DNA of 64,000 nt from Fidelibacterota bacterium (GTDB lineage: Bacteria; Fidelibacterota; UBA8477; JABMPR01), in assembly GCA_021734325.1 (NCBI GenBank), contig JAIPJF010000014.1:1-64000 (forward strand), given 5' to 3'. Both the position numbers and the translations under genes were made by a program. This document shows, one piece after another, positions 18,116-25,965 of the stretch. Under the pieces are notes generated by a model. It made no database searches. It was given only the letters and a program-made list of their open reading frames with translations, and was not told the DNA's origin. Numbering within the stretch: the stretch's first letter is position 1; every line of letters begins with the position of its first letter.

Positions 18116-19672
18116 ATGGATTTTACGTCGCTCGTCCCGCTTGTGGCTGTCATATTGGGATTTGGAACTGCAATACCCCTCGTCGCATACTCCTACAAAA
18201 TGAAAACCAAAGCTGCCGGTAATCTGGCAGAACAAATCCTATCCAATGCGGAAAAGGATGCCCTTTCATTCCGCAAGGAAAAGGAGTTGGAAGCTCTTGA
18301 TGAGGCTCGAAAAATCCTTCAAAAAGCAGATGAAGAGGCCAAGGTTAAATATGAGGAACTCCACCAATCTCAACGGAATGTTTCCAATCGTGAAATAAAA
18401 CTGGATTCCAAGTCTGAGGCACTTGATCGTAAAGAGCTGGAGATAAAGAAGATCGAGGCAGAGATTTCTCAAAAGTTCAAAGAAGCGGAAGAAGAAAAAG
18501 TTCGCTTGGATGCTCTGGTATCTCAGGAGAATGAAAGACTTGAACGAATTTCCAAGATGAGCCGGGATGAAGCCAAGGAAATACTCATAAACAATATGAA
18601 AGAAGTGGCTGAGGCGGAGGCAGCCCAGATCTCGAAACAGATCCGTGAAACTGCCCTGGCCAATGCCAACAAGGAAGCCAACAAGATCGTTATCTCCGCG
18701 ATCCAGCGTTCTGCCGCAGATCATACAGCCGAGTCCACGGTTTCAGTTGTTGAGCTACCTTCAGATCAAATGAAGGGGCGGGTCATAGGTCGTGAAGGGC
18801 GAAACATCAGGACCTTTGAGCAACTGACAGGTGTTGAGCTTATCGTAGATGATACACCGGAAGCAGTCGTTTTATCCGGTTTCGATCCGGTGCGTCGTGA
18901 GATCGCCAGGATTGCCTTGACAAATCTGGTCCAGGATGGCAGAATTCATCCTGCCCGGATAGAAGAAATGATCAATAAGGCCACCGTTGAAGTGGAAGAA
19001 GAAATGCGGGTGGCTGCTGAAGAGGCCATCTCTGAATTGAATCTTCCTTCCTTTCATGCACAGATCATGAAACTTATCGGTCGCCTCAAATACAGAACCA
19101 GCTACGGACAAAATATTTTAAAACACAGCATTGAAGTCGGATGGCTGACCGGGCTTATGGCAGCTGAACTTGACATGGACGGAACCATGGCAAGACGGGC
19201 TGGTTTTCTCCATGATATTGGGAAAGCCATTGACCGGAACACCGATGGTACTCACGCACTCATTGGTGGTGAATATGCCCGTAAATTCGGTGAGCCGGAG
19301 GCAGTGATCAATGCCATCGAGTCTCACCATGAGGAGGTTCCCATGACGGGACCCATTTCAGCTCTGGTCCAATCGGCTGATGCCATCAGCGGTTCCAGAC
19401 GTGGCGCCCGTGGTGATACGTTGGAAAGTTATATCAAACGTCTGCGGAATCTCGAAGGAATCGCCACTGGCTTCGATGGTGTCTCAAAATCCTATGCGAT
19501 ACAGGCTGGCCGTGAGGTCCGCGTCATGGTGGAAAGTGACAAGGTAGATGACAACAGGGCACAAACTTTAAGCCTGGAAATTGCCGGTCGCATCGAGGCT
19601 GAAATGACCTATCCGGGGCAGATCAAGGTGGTCGTCATACGTGAATCAAGGAATACAGCCATTGCCAAATAA
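18116..19672 (+). CDS. rny: ribonuclease Y
   Basis: Membrane-anchored endoribonuclease that starts mRNA decay. The start is ATG 18116, preceded by AAAGGTGG; an in-frame GTG 9 bases upstream is less likely. It has 518 residues: one N-terminal membrane helix, a long charged coiled coil (about 30-200), a KH domain with GRVIGREGRNIRTFEQLTG, and an HD hydrolase domain with HSIEVGWLTG and FLHDIGKAID supplying the metal ligands. Length and layout match the B. subtilis enzyme. Its 3' end overlaps folD by 32 bases. Confidence 0.96.
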   Translation: MDFTSLVPLVAVILGFGTAIPLVAYSYKMKTKAAGNLAEQILSNAEKDALSFRKEKELEALDEARKILQKADEEAKVKYEELHQSQRNVSNREIKLDSKSEALDRKELEIKKIEAEISQKFKEAEEEKVRLDALVSQENERLERISKMSRDEAKEILINNMKEVAEAEAAQISKQIRETALANANKEANKIVISAIQRSAADHTAESTVSVVELPSDQMKGRVIGREGRNIRTFEQLTGVELIVDDTPEAVVLSGFDPVRREIARIALTNLVQDGRIHPARIEEMINKATVEVEEEMRVAAEEAISELNLPSFHAQIMKLIGRLKYRTSYGQNILKHSIEVGWLTGLMAAELDMDGTMARRAGFLHDIGKAIDRNTDGTHALIGGEYARKFGEPEAVINAIESHHEEVPMTGPISALVQSADAISGSRRGARGDTLESYIKRLRNLEGIATGFDGVSKSYAIQAGREVRVMVESDKVDDNRAQTLSLEIAGRIEAEMTYPGQIKVVVIRESRNTAIAK

Positions 19673-20549
19673 TCCGATCATACTGAATGGAAAACTGGTT
19701 TCCCAATCTGTTCGCGAGGGTCTTATCGAGCGGATCAACGTGCTTAAATCCAAGGGGATCATACCAGGATTGACGGTCATCCTGGTAGGAGAGGATCCGG
19801 CTTCACAGAGTTATGTGAGAAGCAAGGAGCGCCAAAGCGCCATATTGGGTTTCAAATCTGAAGTCATCCGCCTGGATGCCAGTACGACTCAGCAGGAATT
19901 GCTTAAAAAGGTCGAGGATCTGAACCAGGATGATTCGATTCATGGGATACTGGTCCAATTACCCTTGCCCAAACATATTGATGATCAGTTGATCATTGAA
20001 AGCATTAATCCAGCAAAGGATGTGGATGGGTTTCATCCCATGAGTGTCGGCAGGCTGGTCCTGGGGCTTGATGGATTTGTATCGTGCACTCCGGCTGGTA
20101 TTCTGGAGATCATGAAGTACTATCAGATTCCCACTGAAGGAAAACATGTGGTCATTGTTGGAAGATCCAATATTGTTGGCAAGCCCATGGCGAATCTCCT
20201 GATCCAGAAGCGGGAATTGGGAAATGCTACAGTTACGCTCGTTCATACGAGAACACCGGATATGAGTATTCATACGAAGCAGGCAGATATTCTGATTGCT
20301 GCAGCAGGGGTTCCAGAGTTTATCACGGCTGACATGGTGAAGGAGGGGGCGGTTGTGATCGATGTTGGCATTAACAGGGTTGATGATCCCAGCTCGGAAA
20401 AAGGTTACAAGTTGGTTGGTGATGTAGATTTTGAATCGGTCGCTCCAAAAAGTTCAGCCATTACTCCTGTTCCCGGTGGTGTTGGTCTGATGACAGTTGC
20501 CATGTTGCTCTCTAATACCGTTAAATCGGCGGAGAACAGCATAAAATAG
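19641..20549 (+). CDS. folD: methylenetetrahydrofolate dehydrogenase/cyclohydrolase
   Basis: Bifunctional cytoplasmic enzyme interconverting 5,10-methylene-, methenyl- and 10-formyl-THF with NADP. The 302-residue protein shows the FolD signatures SQSYVRSKERQ (catalytic-type Lys), GILVQLPLPKH, KDVDGFHP, VVIVGRSNIVGKPMANLL (nucleotide loop) and the C-terminal TPVPGGVGLMT. The GTG start at 19641 lies inside rny, with AAGGTGG upstream; TTG 19662 is an alternative. It is functionally linked to GcvT through one-carbon metabolism, though not adjacent. Confidence 0.96.
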   Translation: MNQGIQPLPNNPIILNGKLVSQSVREGLIERINVLKSKGIIPGLTVILVGEDPASQSYVRSKERQSAILGFKSEVIRLDASTTQQELLKKVEDLNQDDSIHGILVQLPLPKHIDDQLIIESINPAKDVDGFHPMSVGRLVLGLDGFVSCTPAGILEIMKYYQIPTEGKHVVIVGRSNIVGKPMANLLIQKRELGNATVTLVHTRTPDMSIHTKQADILIAAAGVPEFITADMVKEGAVVIDVGINRVDDPSSEKGYKLVGDVDFESVAPKSSAITPVPGGVGLMTVAMLLSNTVKSAENSIK

Positions 20550-20596
20550 ATTTGCATGGGGTAGGGTTGAATCTAGCTTATCCCGCTTTTAAATGC

Positions 20597-20707
20597 CCCG
20601 TAGCTTCCCGACATTCGTTGTCACTCTGTCGGGACAGGCAGCCTCGCTACGGGAGTTGAAAAGTTTTACGAATAATTCTGGACTCAGGTCTTGATTATTG
20701 ACATGCG
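20597..20707. repeat. 111-bp tandem repeat, unit 1
   Basis: First of two tandem units, differing from unit 2 at only two positions. It opens with a hairpin bounded by CCCGTAGC (20597-20604) and GCTACGGG (20646-20653), with an inner hairpin TCCCGACA/TGTCGGGA (20606-20613, 20627-20634). An A/T-rich spacer with GGACTCAGGTC follows. Confidence 0.93.
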
Positions 20708-20889
<182 letters not shown>

Positions 20890-20894
20890 CGACC

Positions 20895-20920
20895 AAAAGC
20901 CCCAACTGGGGCTTTTGCTT
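20895..20920 (+). terminator. Rho-independent terminator of tRNA-Arg
   Basis: AAAAGCCCC, loop AACT, GGGGCTTTT, then GCTTTAG. A perfect nine-base stem ends in a T run, directly behind the tRNA. Confidence 0.85.
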
Positions 20921-21175
20921 TAGCAGAAATTCACCAAAGAGAATTTCTGCCCGCCTTAATCAAAAGTTTTCATACTGTATTATAGATCGGAATACATTCA
21001 AACCCTGTACCTGCGATAGGCCGGGTAAGTAGTGGTCGAACCAAGCCCTTCGATGAACTCAGAATAAACTCCACCGAGCAAGACGAGCGAACCACGTAGT
21101 GTGGAGGCTCAGCCACTCCTGCTTGGGCTTTTACTCTAGCAATTAAAAAGAGAATAAGACCCCCGGAGGAAAGGT
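20921..21175. other. gene-free region with degenerate repeat arms
   Basis: No gene is visible. It contains CCCTTCGATGAACTCAG, a typical arm of a widespread intergenic palindrome. Near 21123-21142 is TTGGGCTTTTACTCTAGCA, which resembles the 3' side of the tRNA-Arg terminator (GGGGCTTTTGCTTTAGCA). It may be a decayed duplicate of the tRNA downstream region. Confidence 0.35.
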
Positions 21176-21688
21176 TTAGCTGCTTCTCAATTTATCCAAC
21201 CCAAATAAAATGAATGGCAGCAGGATCAGTGGAATAAGTTGATAACCAAGCGGTGTTGTTATCAGCATACCACCTAAAAACCCGGCCGTGATAAATCCAT
21301 ACTTTAAGAGATAGTAGAAAACCTTCGCACTCAATATTGATGCGACTCCGGCAAGAATGACAGAATCTTTCTTGCCCATAATCCAGTGAAACACGATCAC
21401 GTTGAGACTCAACTCAGCGGAGATCAGGATGTTCTTTGGAAAGACCGGGTGCCCGGAGAAAAATGTGGACAAAAATGGGATGGTGGCTGCCAGGACCAAT
21501 GAATTCGTCCGGTCTGTGGTCAGGAGAGTAAGAAAGAGCAATAGTCGCATGGGATCAATGAGGTAAAGCGGAACCGGCAAAACGTGTGTAAGTCCAGGAA
21601 GCAAATAAATTGCCAGGATTATTCCCAGATCAATGAGGGATGTGGTTCGAATCTGGTTTGCCCAGACTGCAGCTTTTGTTGTACTCAT
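21176..21688 (-). CDS. small polytopic membrane protein (ECF S-component-like)
   Basis: A 170-residue protein with about five hydrophobic segments. The middle pattern, SLVLAATIPFLSTFFSGHPVFPKNILISAEL, resembles substrate-binding S components of ECF transporters, where a tGhP turn precedes a conserved Glu. No T component or ATPase is nearby, so this is only a resemblance. I chose ATG 21688 because AAGGA lies 9 bases upstream. It starts 17 bases after the polyferredoxin stop and is probably in that operon. Confidence 0.6.
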   Translation of the reverse strand: MSTTKAAVWANQIRTTSLIDLGIILAIYLLPGLTHVLPVPLYLIDPMRLLLFLTLLTTDRTNSLVLAATIPFLSTFFSGHPVFPKNILISAELSLNVIVFHWIMGKKDSVILAGVASILSAKVFYYLLKYGFITAGFLGGMLITTPLGYQLIPLILLPFILFGLDKLRSS

Positions 21689-21705
21689 GGTCAATTTCCT
21701 TAATT

Positions 21706-23268
21706 TTAGCTGTAGAAAGTCATTTCACTTGTTTTATCAGTTGCTTTTGTAACAAAAATGCCCGCTTTCCCGACAATGGGACATTTAAACTCACAGATCC
21801 CGCAACCTATGCAAAGCTCTGGGACAACATAGGGCATCTTCAGCACACGAGATTCGCCGCTTGGGAGTTCGGCTGTCTTCAATTTAAACTTGATGGCTTT
21901 GTCAGGTGTCGGGCAGTGCTCTTCACAAACAATGCAATCTTCATCCCTCGCATAGGGAATGCATAAATCCTCTCTGAAGTATGCCTCACCCATCACAAAC
22001 TTCTGCTTTTCACTCAGAGAGATAGGTTCTATGGCATCTGTGGGGCAGACCTCGGCGCATAGATTGCAGTTGTATTCGCAGTATCCTGTGCGCATTTGTG
22101 CGGCTGGTAACCACAGCTGTGTCAGTGAGCTGTGGATGCCGTCAGGCTGTAAACAGCCGCCATTTGACTCACAGATTCGTACGCATTCTAGACAGCGGAT
22201 GCATTTATCCTGAAATTCTGCTTCTGCCAGAGCACCTGGAGGACGGATCATCAGACGTTCATGATTTCGGTTAGGTAAGGTGATACTGAGTAATCCTAAG
22301 CCAGCAACACCAGATACCATACTTGTGAGCACTTGACGTCGGCTCATGTCCAGTTCAGTATGGTATGGCTTCCAGCGCCAGCGATAGGTGATAGCTTTTG
22401 TCTTTGGTGGGCAAGCAGCGCCACAATTGAAACACTCGATGCATTCGACTTTATTTGTTTTTGAGACATCATCTTTGGGAATTGCATCCATTTTGCATTC
22501 ACTGATACACATGTTACACGCCGGACACTCTTCTCCAACCAGCCTTTCATAAAAACGGGATTGGGACAGGAAACCAAGTAAAGCTCCCGCCGGGCATACA
22601 TATCTGCACCAAAATCTTCTCGATAGTTTCTCACCTGCCAGGATAGCCCCGCTAAAAAGAGCAATGAGCAATACCTGCTGGTAATGCGCCTGCGCCTCCG
22701 GCATCACATTGTCCTTGAACAAATCAAATAGATAATATGCCGGCGTCTCCAGAATTGATATCTCGGCCAGAACGAGAAGCGATTTTTCAGTAAAGAGGGT
22801 GGCCATGGGATACAGGATCACCGTGAGCATTCGATTAAAAATAGATAAAGGATCGAGATAACCCCAGAGATTGAGAGAGAAGAGAGCAAGAATCATTAAG
22901 GCCAGTAAATTAGCAAACTTTAGATATCGTAATTTATCCCAACGCTGTGCAACCCTATTCCTGGGAGTTTTGATCAAGTGGTCCGTGGCATCCAGGCAGG
23001 TCCCCAGAGGGCATACCCATGAACAAAAGAATCGACCCAGGAAGGGTGTAAGCAGCAAAATGATCAATCCCGGAATGATCAGCGGGGGAAACGAAAGGGT
23101 CTCAATAAAGGTGAAAACCGGAATTAAGGGACTGAGGCGCAGGCCAAAATCAGATCCCATGGTGATTTCATAGGGATACCGAGCATTAAGGAACAGGATG
23201 ATGAACAGGAGGAAGAAGCCCATTTGAACGAGCTTCCGTAAGTTCTGCATAGTCACGGCTAACTTCAT
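21706..23268 (-). CDS. membrane polyferredoxin, NapH-like plus NapG-like fusion
   Basis: A 520-residue iron-sulfur protein. Residues 1-240 carry about five membrane helices with the paired NapH/MauN motifs CSWVCPLGTC (about 82) and CRYVCPAG (about 221), then two cysteine clusters (CPACNMC, 248; CIECFNC, 276). At about 308 an internal twin-arginine-like segment begins (MSRRQVLTSMVSGVAGLG), followed by four more clusters (CIRCLEC, 356; CNLCAEVC, 401; CIVCEEHC, 445; CIGCGIC, 486), as in NapG. Such proteins move electrons between the quinone pool and a periplasmic or membrane partner. It is adjacent to and cotranscribed with the DUF362 gene. Its redox partner is unknown. Confidence 0.85.
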   Translation of the reverse strand: MKLAVTMQNLRKLVQMGFFLLFIILFLNARYPYEITMGSDFGLRLSPLIPVFTFIETLSFPPLIIPGLIILLLTPFLGRFFCSWVCPLGTCLDATDHLIKTPRNRVAQRWDKLRYLKFANLLALMILALFSLNLWGYLDPLSIFNRMLTVILYPMATLFTEKSLLVLAEISILETPAYYLFDLFKDNVMPEAQAHYQQVLLIALFSGAILAGEKLSRRFWCRYVCPAGALLGFLSQSRFYERLVGEECPACNMCISECKMDAIPKDDVSKTNKVECIECFNCGAACPPKTKAITYRWRWKPYHTELDMSRRQVLTSMVSGVAGLGLLSITLPNRNHERLMIRPPGALAEAEFQDKCIRCLECVRICESNGGCLQPDGIHSSLTQLWLPAAQMRTGYCEYNCNLCAEVCPTDAIEPISLSEKQKFVMGEAYFREDLCIPYARDEDCIVCEEHCPTPDKAIKFKLKTAELPSGESRVLKMPYVVPELCIGCGICEFKCPIVGKAGIFVTKATDKTSEMTFYS

Positions 23269-23278
23269 CCCTGTTTTC

Positions 23279-24178
23279 TTAGGCCAGGTCGATGCGTGCC
23301 ACGCTCAGATTTTGAGTATCATAGATTGCCAAACCACGTTCAACAGCCACCTTGATCTGTTCTGTGTCTGAAAGAGAATGGCCAAATAGCTCAAGACCAA
23401 GAACATCAGCACTCACCGTACAGGGGCTGGCAATGAGTGCTCTCGTCAGGCGTACATCATCAGGATTGCCACCAGATGGCCCATTTGCCACGAGCATGCG
23501 ATAGGCATCGATCACAGTAAGGGTGGGCATGATATGTTGAGTGATATCAGCCATCTTTTCAGCAAAGTTCACATGGAGAGTACCGCGCCTGCCACCCATG
23601 ACGCCCATAAGGTTCTTTAAACCCAGGGTCACCTTTGCACTTCCGTGGTGTTTGGCAATCGGAATGTTGATCACCTTGTCAGCTTCGAGATAGTCCTTAT
23701 AAATTGGCCATGATTTCAGGGCTTTTCCATTTAAAGGCATTTCCACATAGCGATTATTTCTGACCTGAACAACCTCTGCACCTTTGGCTGCGGCAGCATC
23801 TGCAATTCCTGAATTTCTATAGCAGCGCTGTGGTTCGTTACAGGTGCGGTCAAGAACTTTGACCTCTGAGGCGCCTGCGGCAAAACAAAGACTGGTCAAG
23901 GTGGCAACTACCTCTGGATTTGTGTTGGCTGCCAATTCAGGGCTGCGGTCCCAGCCTATGTTTGGTTTGAGTAATACCTTATCACCCTTTTTTATGAATC
24001 GCTCCATTCCACCCAGCGCCTGAATGGCACTCTGTACCAAGGCCTCAGGTTCACCATTTTTAACGAATGCAGCATGGGGGAGGCTGGTCTCCTGGGCAAA
24101 TAACTGCCATCTGGAGAGGGGAATGGACATGGCCACAGTTCCAAGTGCAGATTTTTTTAAGAATTCACGACGCTTCAT
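23279..24178 (-). CDS. DUF362 domain protein with Tat-like signal
   Basis: A 299-residue protein beginning MKRREFLKKSALGTVAMSIP, a twin-arginine-type leader that would export a folded protein. The body is DUF362 (KVLLKPNIGWDRSPE, NIPIAKHHGSAKVTLGLKNLMG), a family often found beside ferredoxin-type proteins and sometimes itself iron-sulfur linked. This copy has few cysteines (one near CNEPQRC), so the cofactor probably lies in the downstream polyferredoxin. It is the first gene of the three-gene minus-strand operon, 10 bases from the next. The reaction is unknown. Confidence 0.82.
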   Translation of the reverse strand: MKRREFLKKSALGTVAMSIPLSRWQLFAQETSLPHAAFVKNGEPEALVQSAIQALGGMERFIKKGDKVLLKPNIGWDRSPELAANTNPEVVATLTSLCFAAGASEVKVLDRTCNEPQRCYRNSGIADAAAAKGAEVVQVRNNRYVEMPLNGKALKSWPIYKDYLEADKVINIPIAKHHGSAKVTLGLKNLMGVMGGRRGTLHVNFAEKMADITQHIMPTLTVIDAYRMLVANGPSGGNPDDVRLTRALIASPCTVSADVLGLELFGHSLSDTEQIKVAVERGLAIYDTQNLSVARIDLA

Positions 24179-24728
24179 GGCATACTCTCCTGATTATATT
24201 CGTTAACGCTAGATTTATAAAATCTAATCATTCCTCGGGATTTGCCAAGTTGAACTTTGAGTGCTAATTATGGTGCCATTATGGGTAGCCCTCATTGCCT
24301 ACAAACACTTTGCCCTTATGCAGACTCACAAAAAAAGAACCATCGACCTGCAAGGAGACATCCTGATTTCTTTGACTCAACATTCATAGCACATATCCAA
24401 TAAGGCACAATTAGCACAACGGGGTTGCGCATATTGCGCAACAATCTTGTAGAAATGATGAATAAATTCGTACCATTAAACCCATTCCTAAGAATTATGG
24501 ACCCTGCGTTTACATCTATAGAAAAATACAAGTATCAACAAATATATAAGCATGGTATCACCTGTAATCAGATTAGTATTATTTTATAAGAGCAATATAA
24601 ATAGATAGATAAATTTTATATTTCTTCATACAAATAGGATATGTCTATGAACTCGGAGAAAGATAGGAGATGGCAGTATAGTCTAACGAATAAAACTGTT
24701 GACAACATTAATATCAAAAATTATTATA

Positions 24729-24746
24729 TGCACAAACGATTGAGCA
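24729..24746. promoter_or_regulatory. candidate LacI-family operator
   Basis: TGCACAAAC/GATTGAGCA is an imperfect palindrome (7 of 9 pairs) around a central CG, containing AAACGATT. This fits the AAnCGnTT core of LacI-family operators. It lies about 64 bases upstream of the LacI-type gene, a natural place for autoregulation. Confidence 0.4.
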
Positions 24747-24769
24747 GACATTAATTACGATTTGAGATA

Positions 24770-24787
24770 TGGATTATTCATAATCCA
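24770..24787. promoter_or_regulatory. perfect 8-2-8 inverted repeat upstream of the regulator
   Basis: TGGATTAT-TC-ATAATCCA, perfect symmetry, ending 22 bases before the regulator start. It could be a second operator or an mRNA hairpin near the ribosome site AGGAGA. Confidence 0.4.
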
Positions 24788-24809
24788 CAAAATGTATTAG
24801 GAGACATCG

Positions 24810-25838
24810 TTGAACGAGAACAGACAAATAACCTTAGATGATATTGCGCATCATGTCGGTGTTTCCCGTACAACGGTTTCACGAGTACTCACAGGTCAGG
24901 CAGCAAGATATCGGATCAGTAGCCAAACCAGTGAAAATGTCTCACAGGCGGCATTGGAACTGGGTTATATGCCAGATCAGCTTGCAAGGGCATTGCGTAC
25001 CAGACGTACAAACACCATTGGTCTTATCATCCCGGATATATCGAATCCTTTCTTCTCCACTGTCGCTCGAAACATTGAGATACAGGCTCGTAAGATCGGT
25101 ACATCGATCATTTTATCCGATAGTCAAGAGGATACTCAGCTCGAAATTGAATCGACGAGACTTCTCCAAAGCCGAAAAGTCGATGGTCTGATAATCTGTC
25201 CCGTAGGCGAGGAATTCGAGCATCTGTTAAACCTAAAAAATAGCGGACTACCTCTGGTGATTATTGATCGCTATTTTCCACAACTTGACTGTGCCTACGT
25301 GGTTTCAGATAATTATCGTGGGGCTTTGGAAGCGTTATCATATTTTTTTGAGATGAACCATAAATCAGTGGCTTTTATACAGGGTCGATCAAATACATCT
25401 GTAAATGACGATCGAGTCAGGGGGTACCGGGATGCCCATGCGAAATATAATCTGCCAGTTGATGAGTCCCTTATCGTGGGAGATAGTTTTGGGAAAAGGA
25501 ATGGCTATATCGGAGCGAAAATTTTGCTGACGAAAAACCCTCGACCTACGGCAATATTTGCAGCCAGTAACCTTATCTCACTTGGTGCAATGTCAGCGAT
25601 TCAGGAGGAGGGGCTAAAAATTCCTGATGATATCTCTATTATCTCTTTTGATGATCAGCCCTATTCAGAATATCTCGCGACACCCATGACAACTGTATCT
25701 CAACAAACATCAGAAGCTGGCGAGATAGCTTTCAGATTGTTACAGGCCCAGATCAAACAGGAAGGAAAACATTCAACGGAGGGGATCGTCCTGCCGACTG
25801 AATTGATATTCCGGAAATCTGTTAAAAAATTGGATTGA
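24810..25838 (+). CDS. LacI-family transcriptional regulator
   Basis: A 342-residue DNA-binding sugar sensor. The N-terminal helix-turn-helix is clear (ITLDDIAHHVGVSRTTVSRVL) with the hinge helix QLARALRTRRTNTIGLIIPDISNPFF. The periplasmic-binding-protein-like effector domain follows (VSDNYRGA, GDSFGKRNGY, PDDISIISFDD). It starts with TTG after AGGAGA. It heads the carbohydrate locus and probably controls it; the effector is likely a sugar taken up by the locus, with ribose or a glycoside as inference from neighbouring genes. Confidence 0.93.
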   Translation: MNENRQITLDDIAHHVGVSRTTVSRVLTGQAARYRISSQTSENVSQAALELGYMPDQLARALRTRRTNTIGLIIPDISNPFFSTVARNIEIQARKIGTSIILSDSQEDTQLEIESTRLLQSRKVDGLIICPVGEEFEHLLNLKNSGLPLVIIDRYFPQLDCAYVVSDNYRGALEALSYFFEMNHKSVAFIQGRSNTSVNDDRVRGYRDAHAKYNLPVDESLIVGDSFGKRNGYIGAKILLTKNPRPTAIFAASNLISLGAMSAIQEEGLKIPDDISIISFDDQPYSEYLATPMTTVSQQTSEAGEIAFRLLQAQIKQEGKHSTEGIVLPTELIFRKSVKKLD

Positions 25839-25965
25839 CCAATAGGAACAAGATGAGTAACAAAAATAATGAGTTAGGCAAATCCAGCAAGGATAACGAG
25901 GTGCTTTGTTCAACTCGAGTTATCTATGGATGACCTTTCTTAAGAACCGTAAGGAGAACAGCGTC

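Larger units (their letters stand above)
24179..24809. other. 631-bp AT-rich divergent intergenic region
   Basis: Between the minus-strand DUF362 operon and the plus-strand LacI regulator. No ORF has coding character. It should hold promoters in both directions. Two symmetric sites near the regulator are listed separately; the rest (about 24240-24720) shows nothing I recognise. Confidence 0.5.

Noticed and set aside
24316-24531. 71-residue minus-strand ORF in the AT-rich gap
   Set aside because: No ribosome site, no recognisable motif, and a composition expected from random AT-rich DNA.
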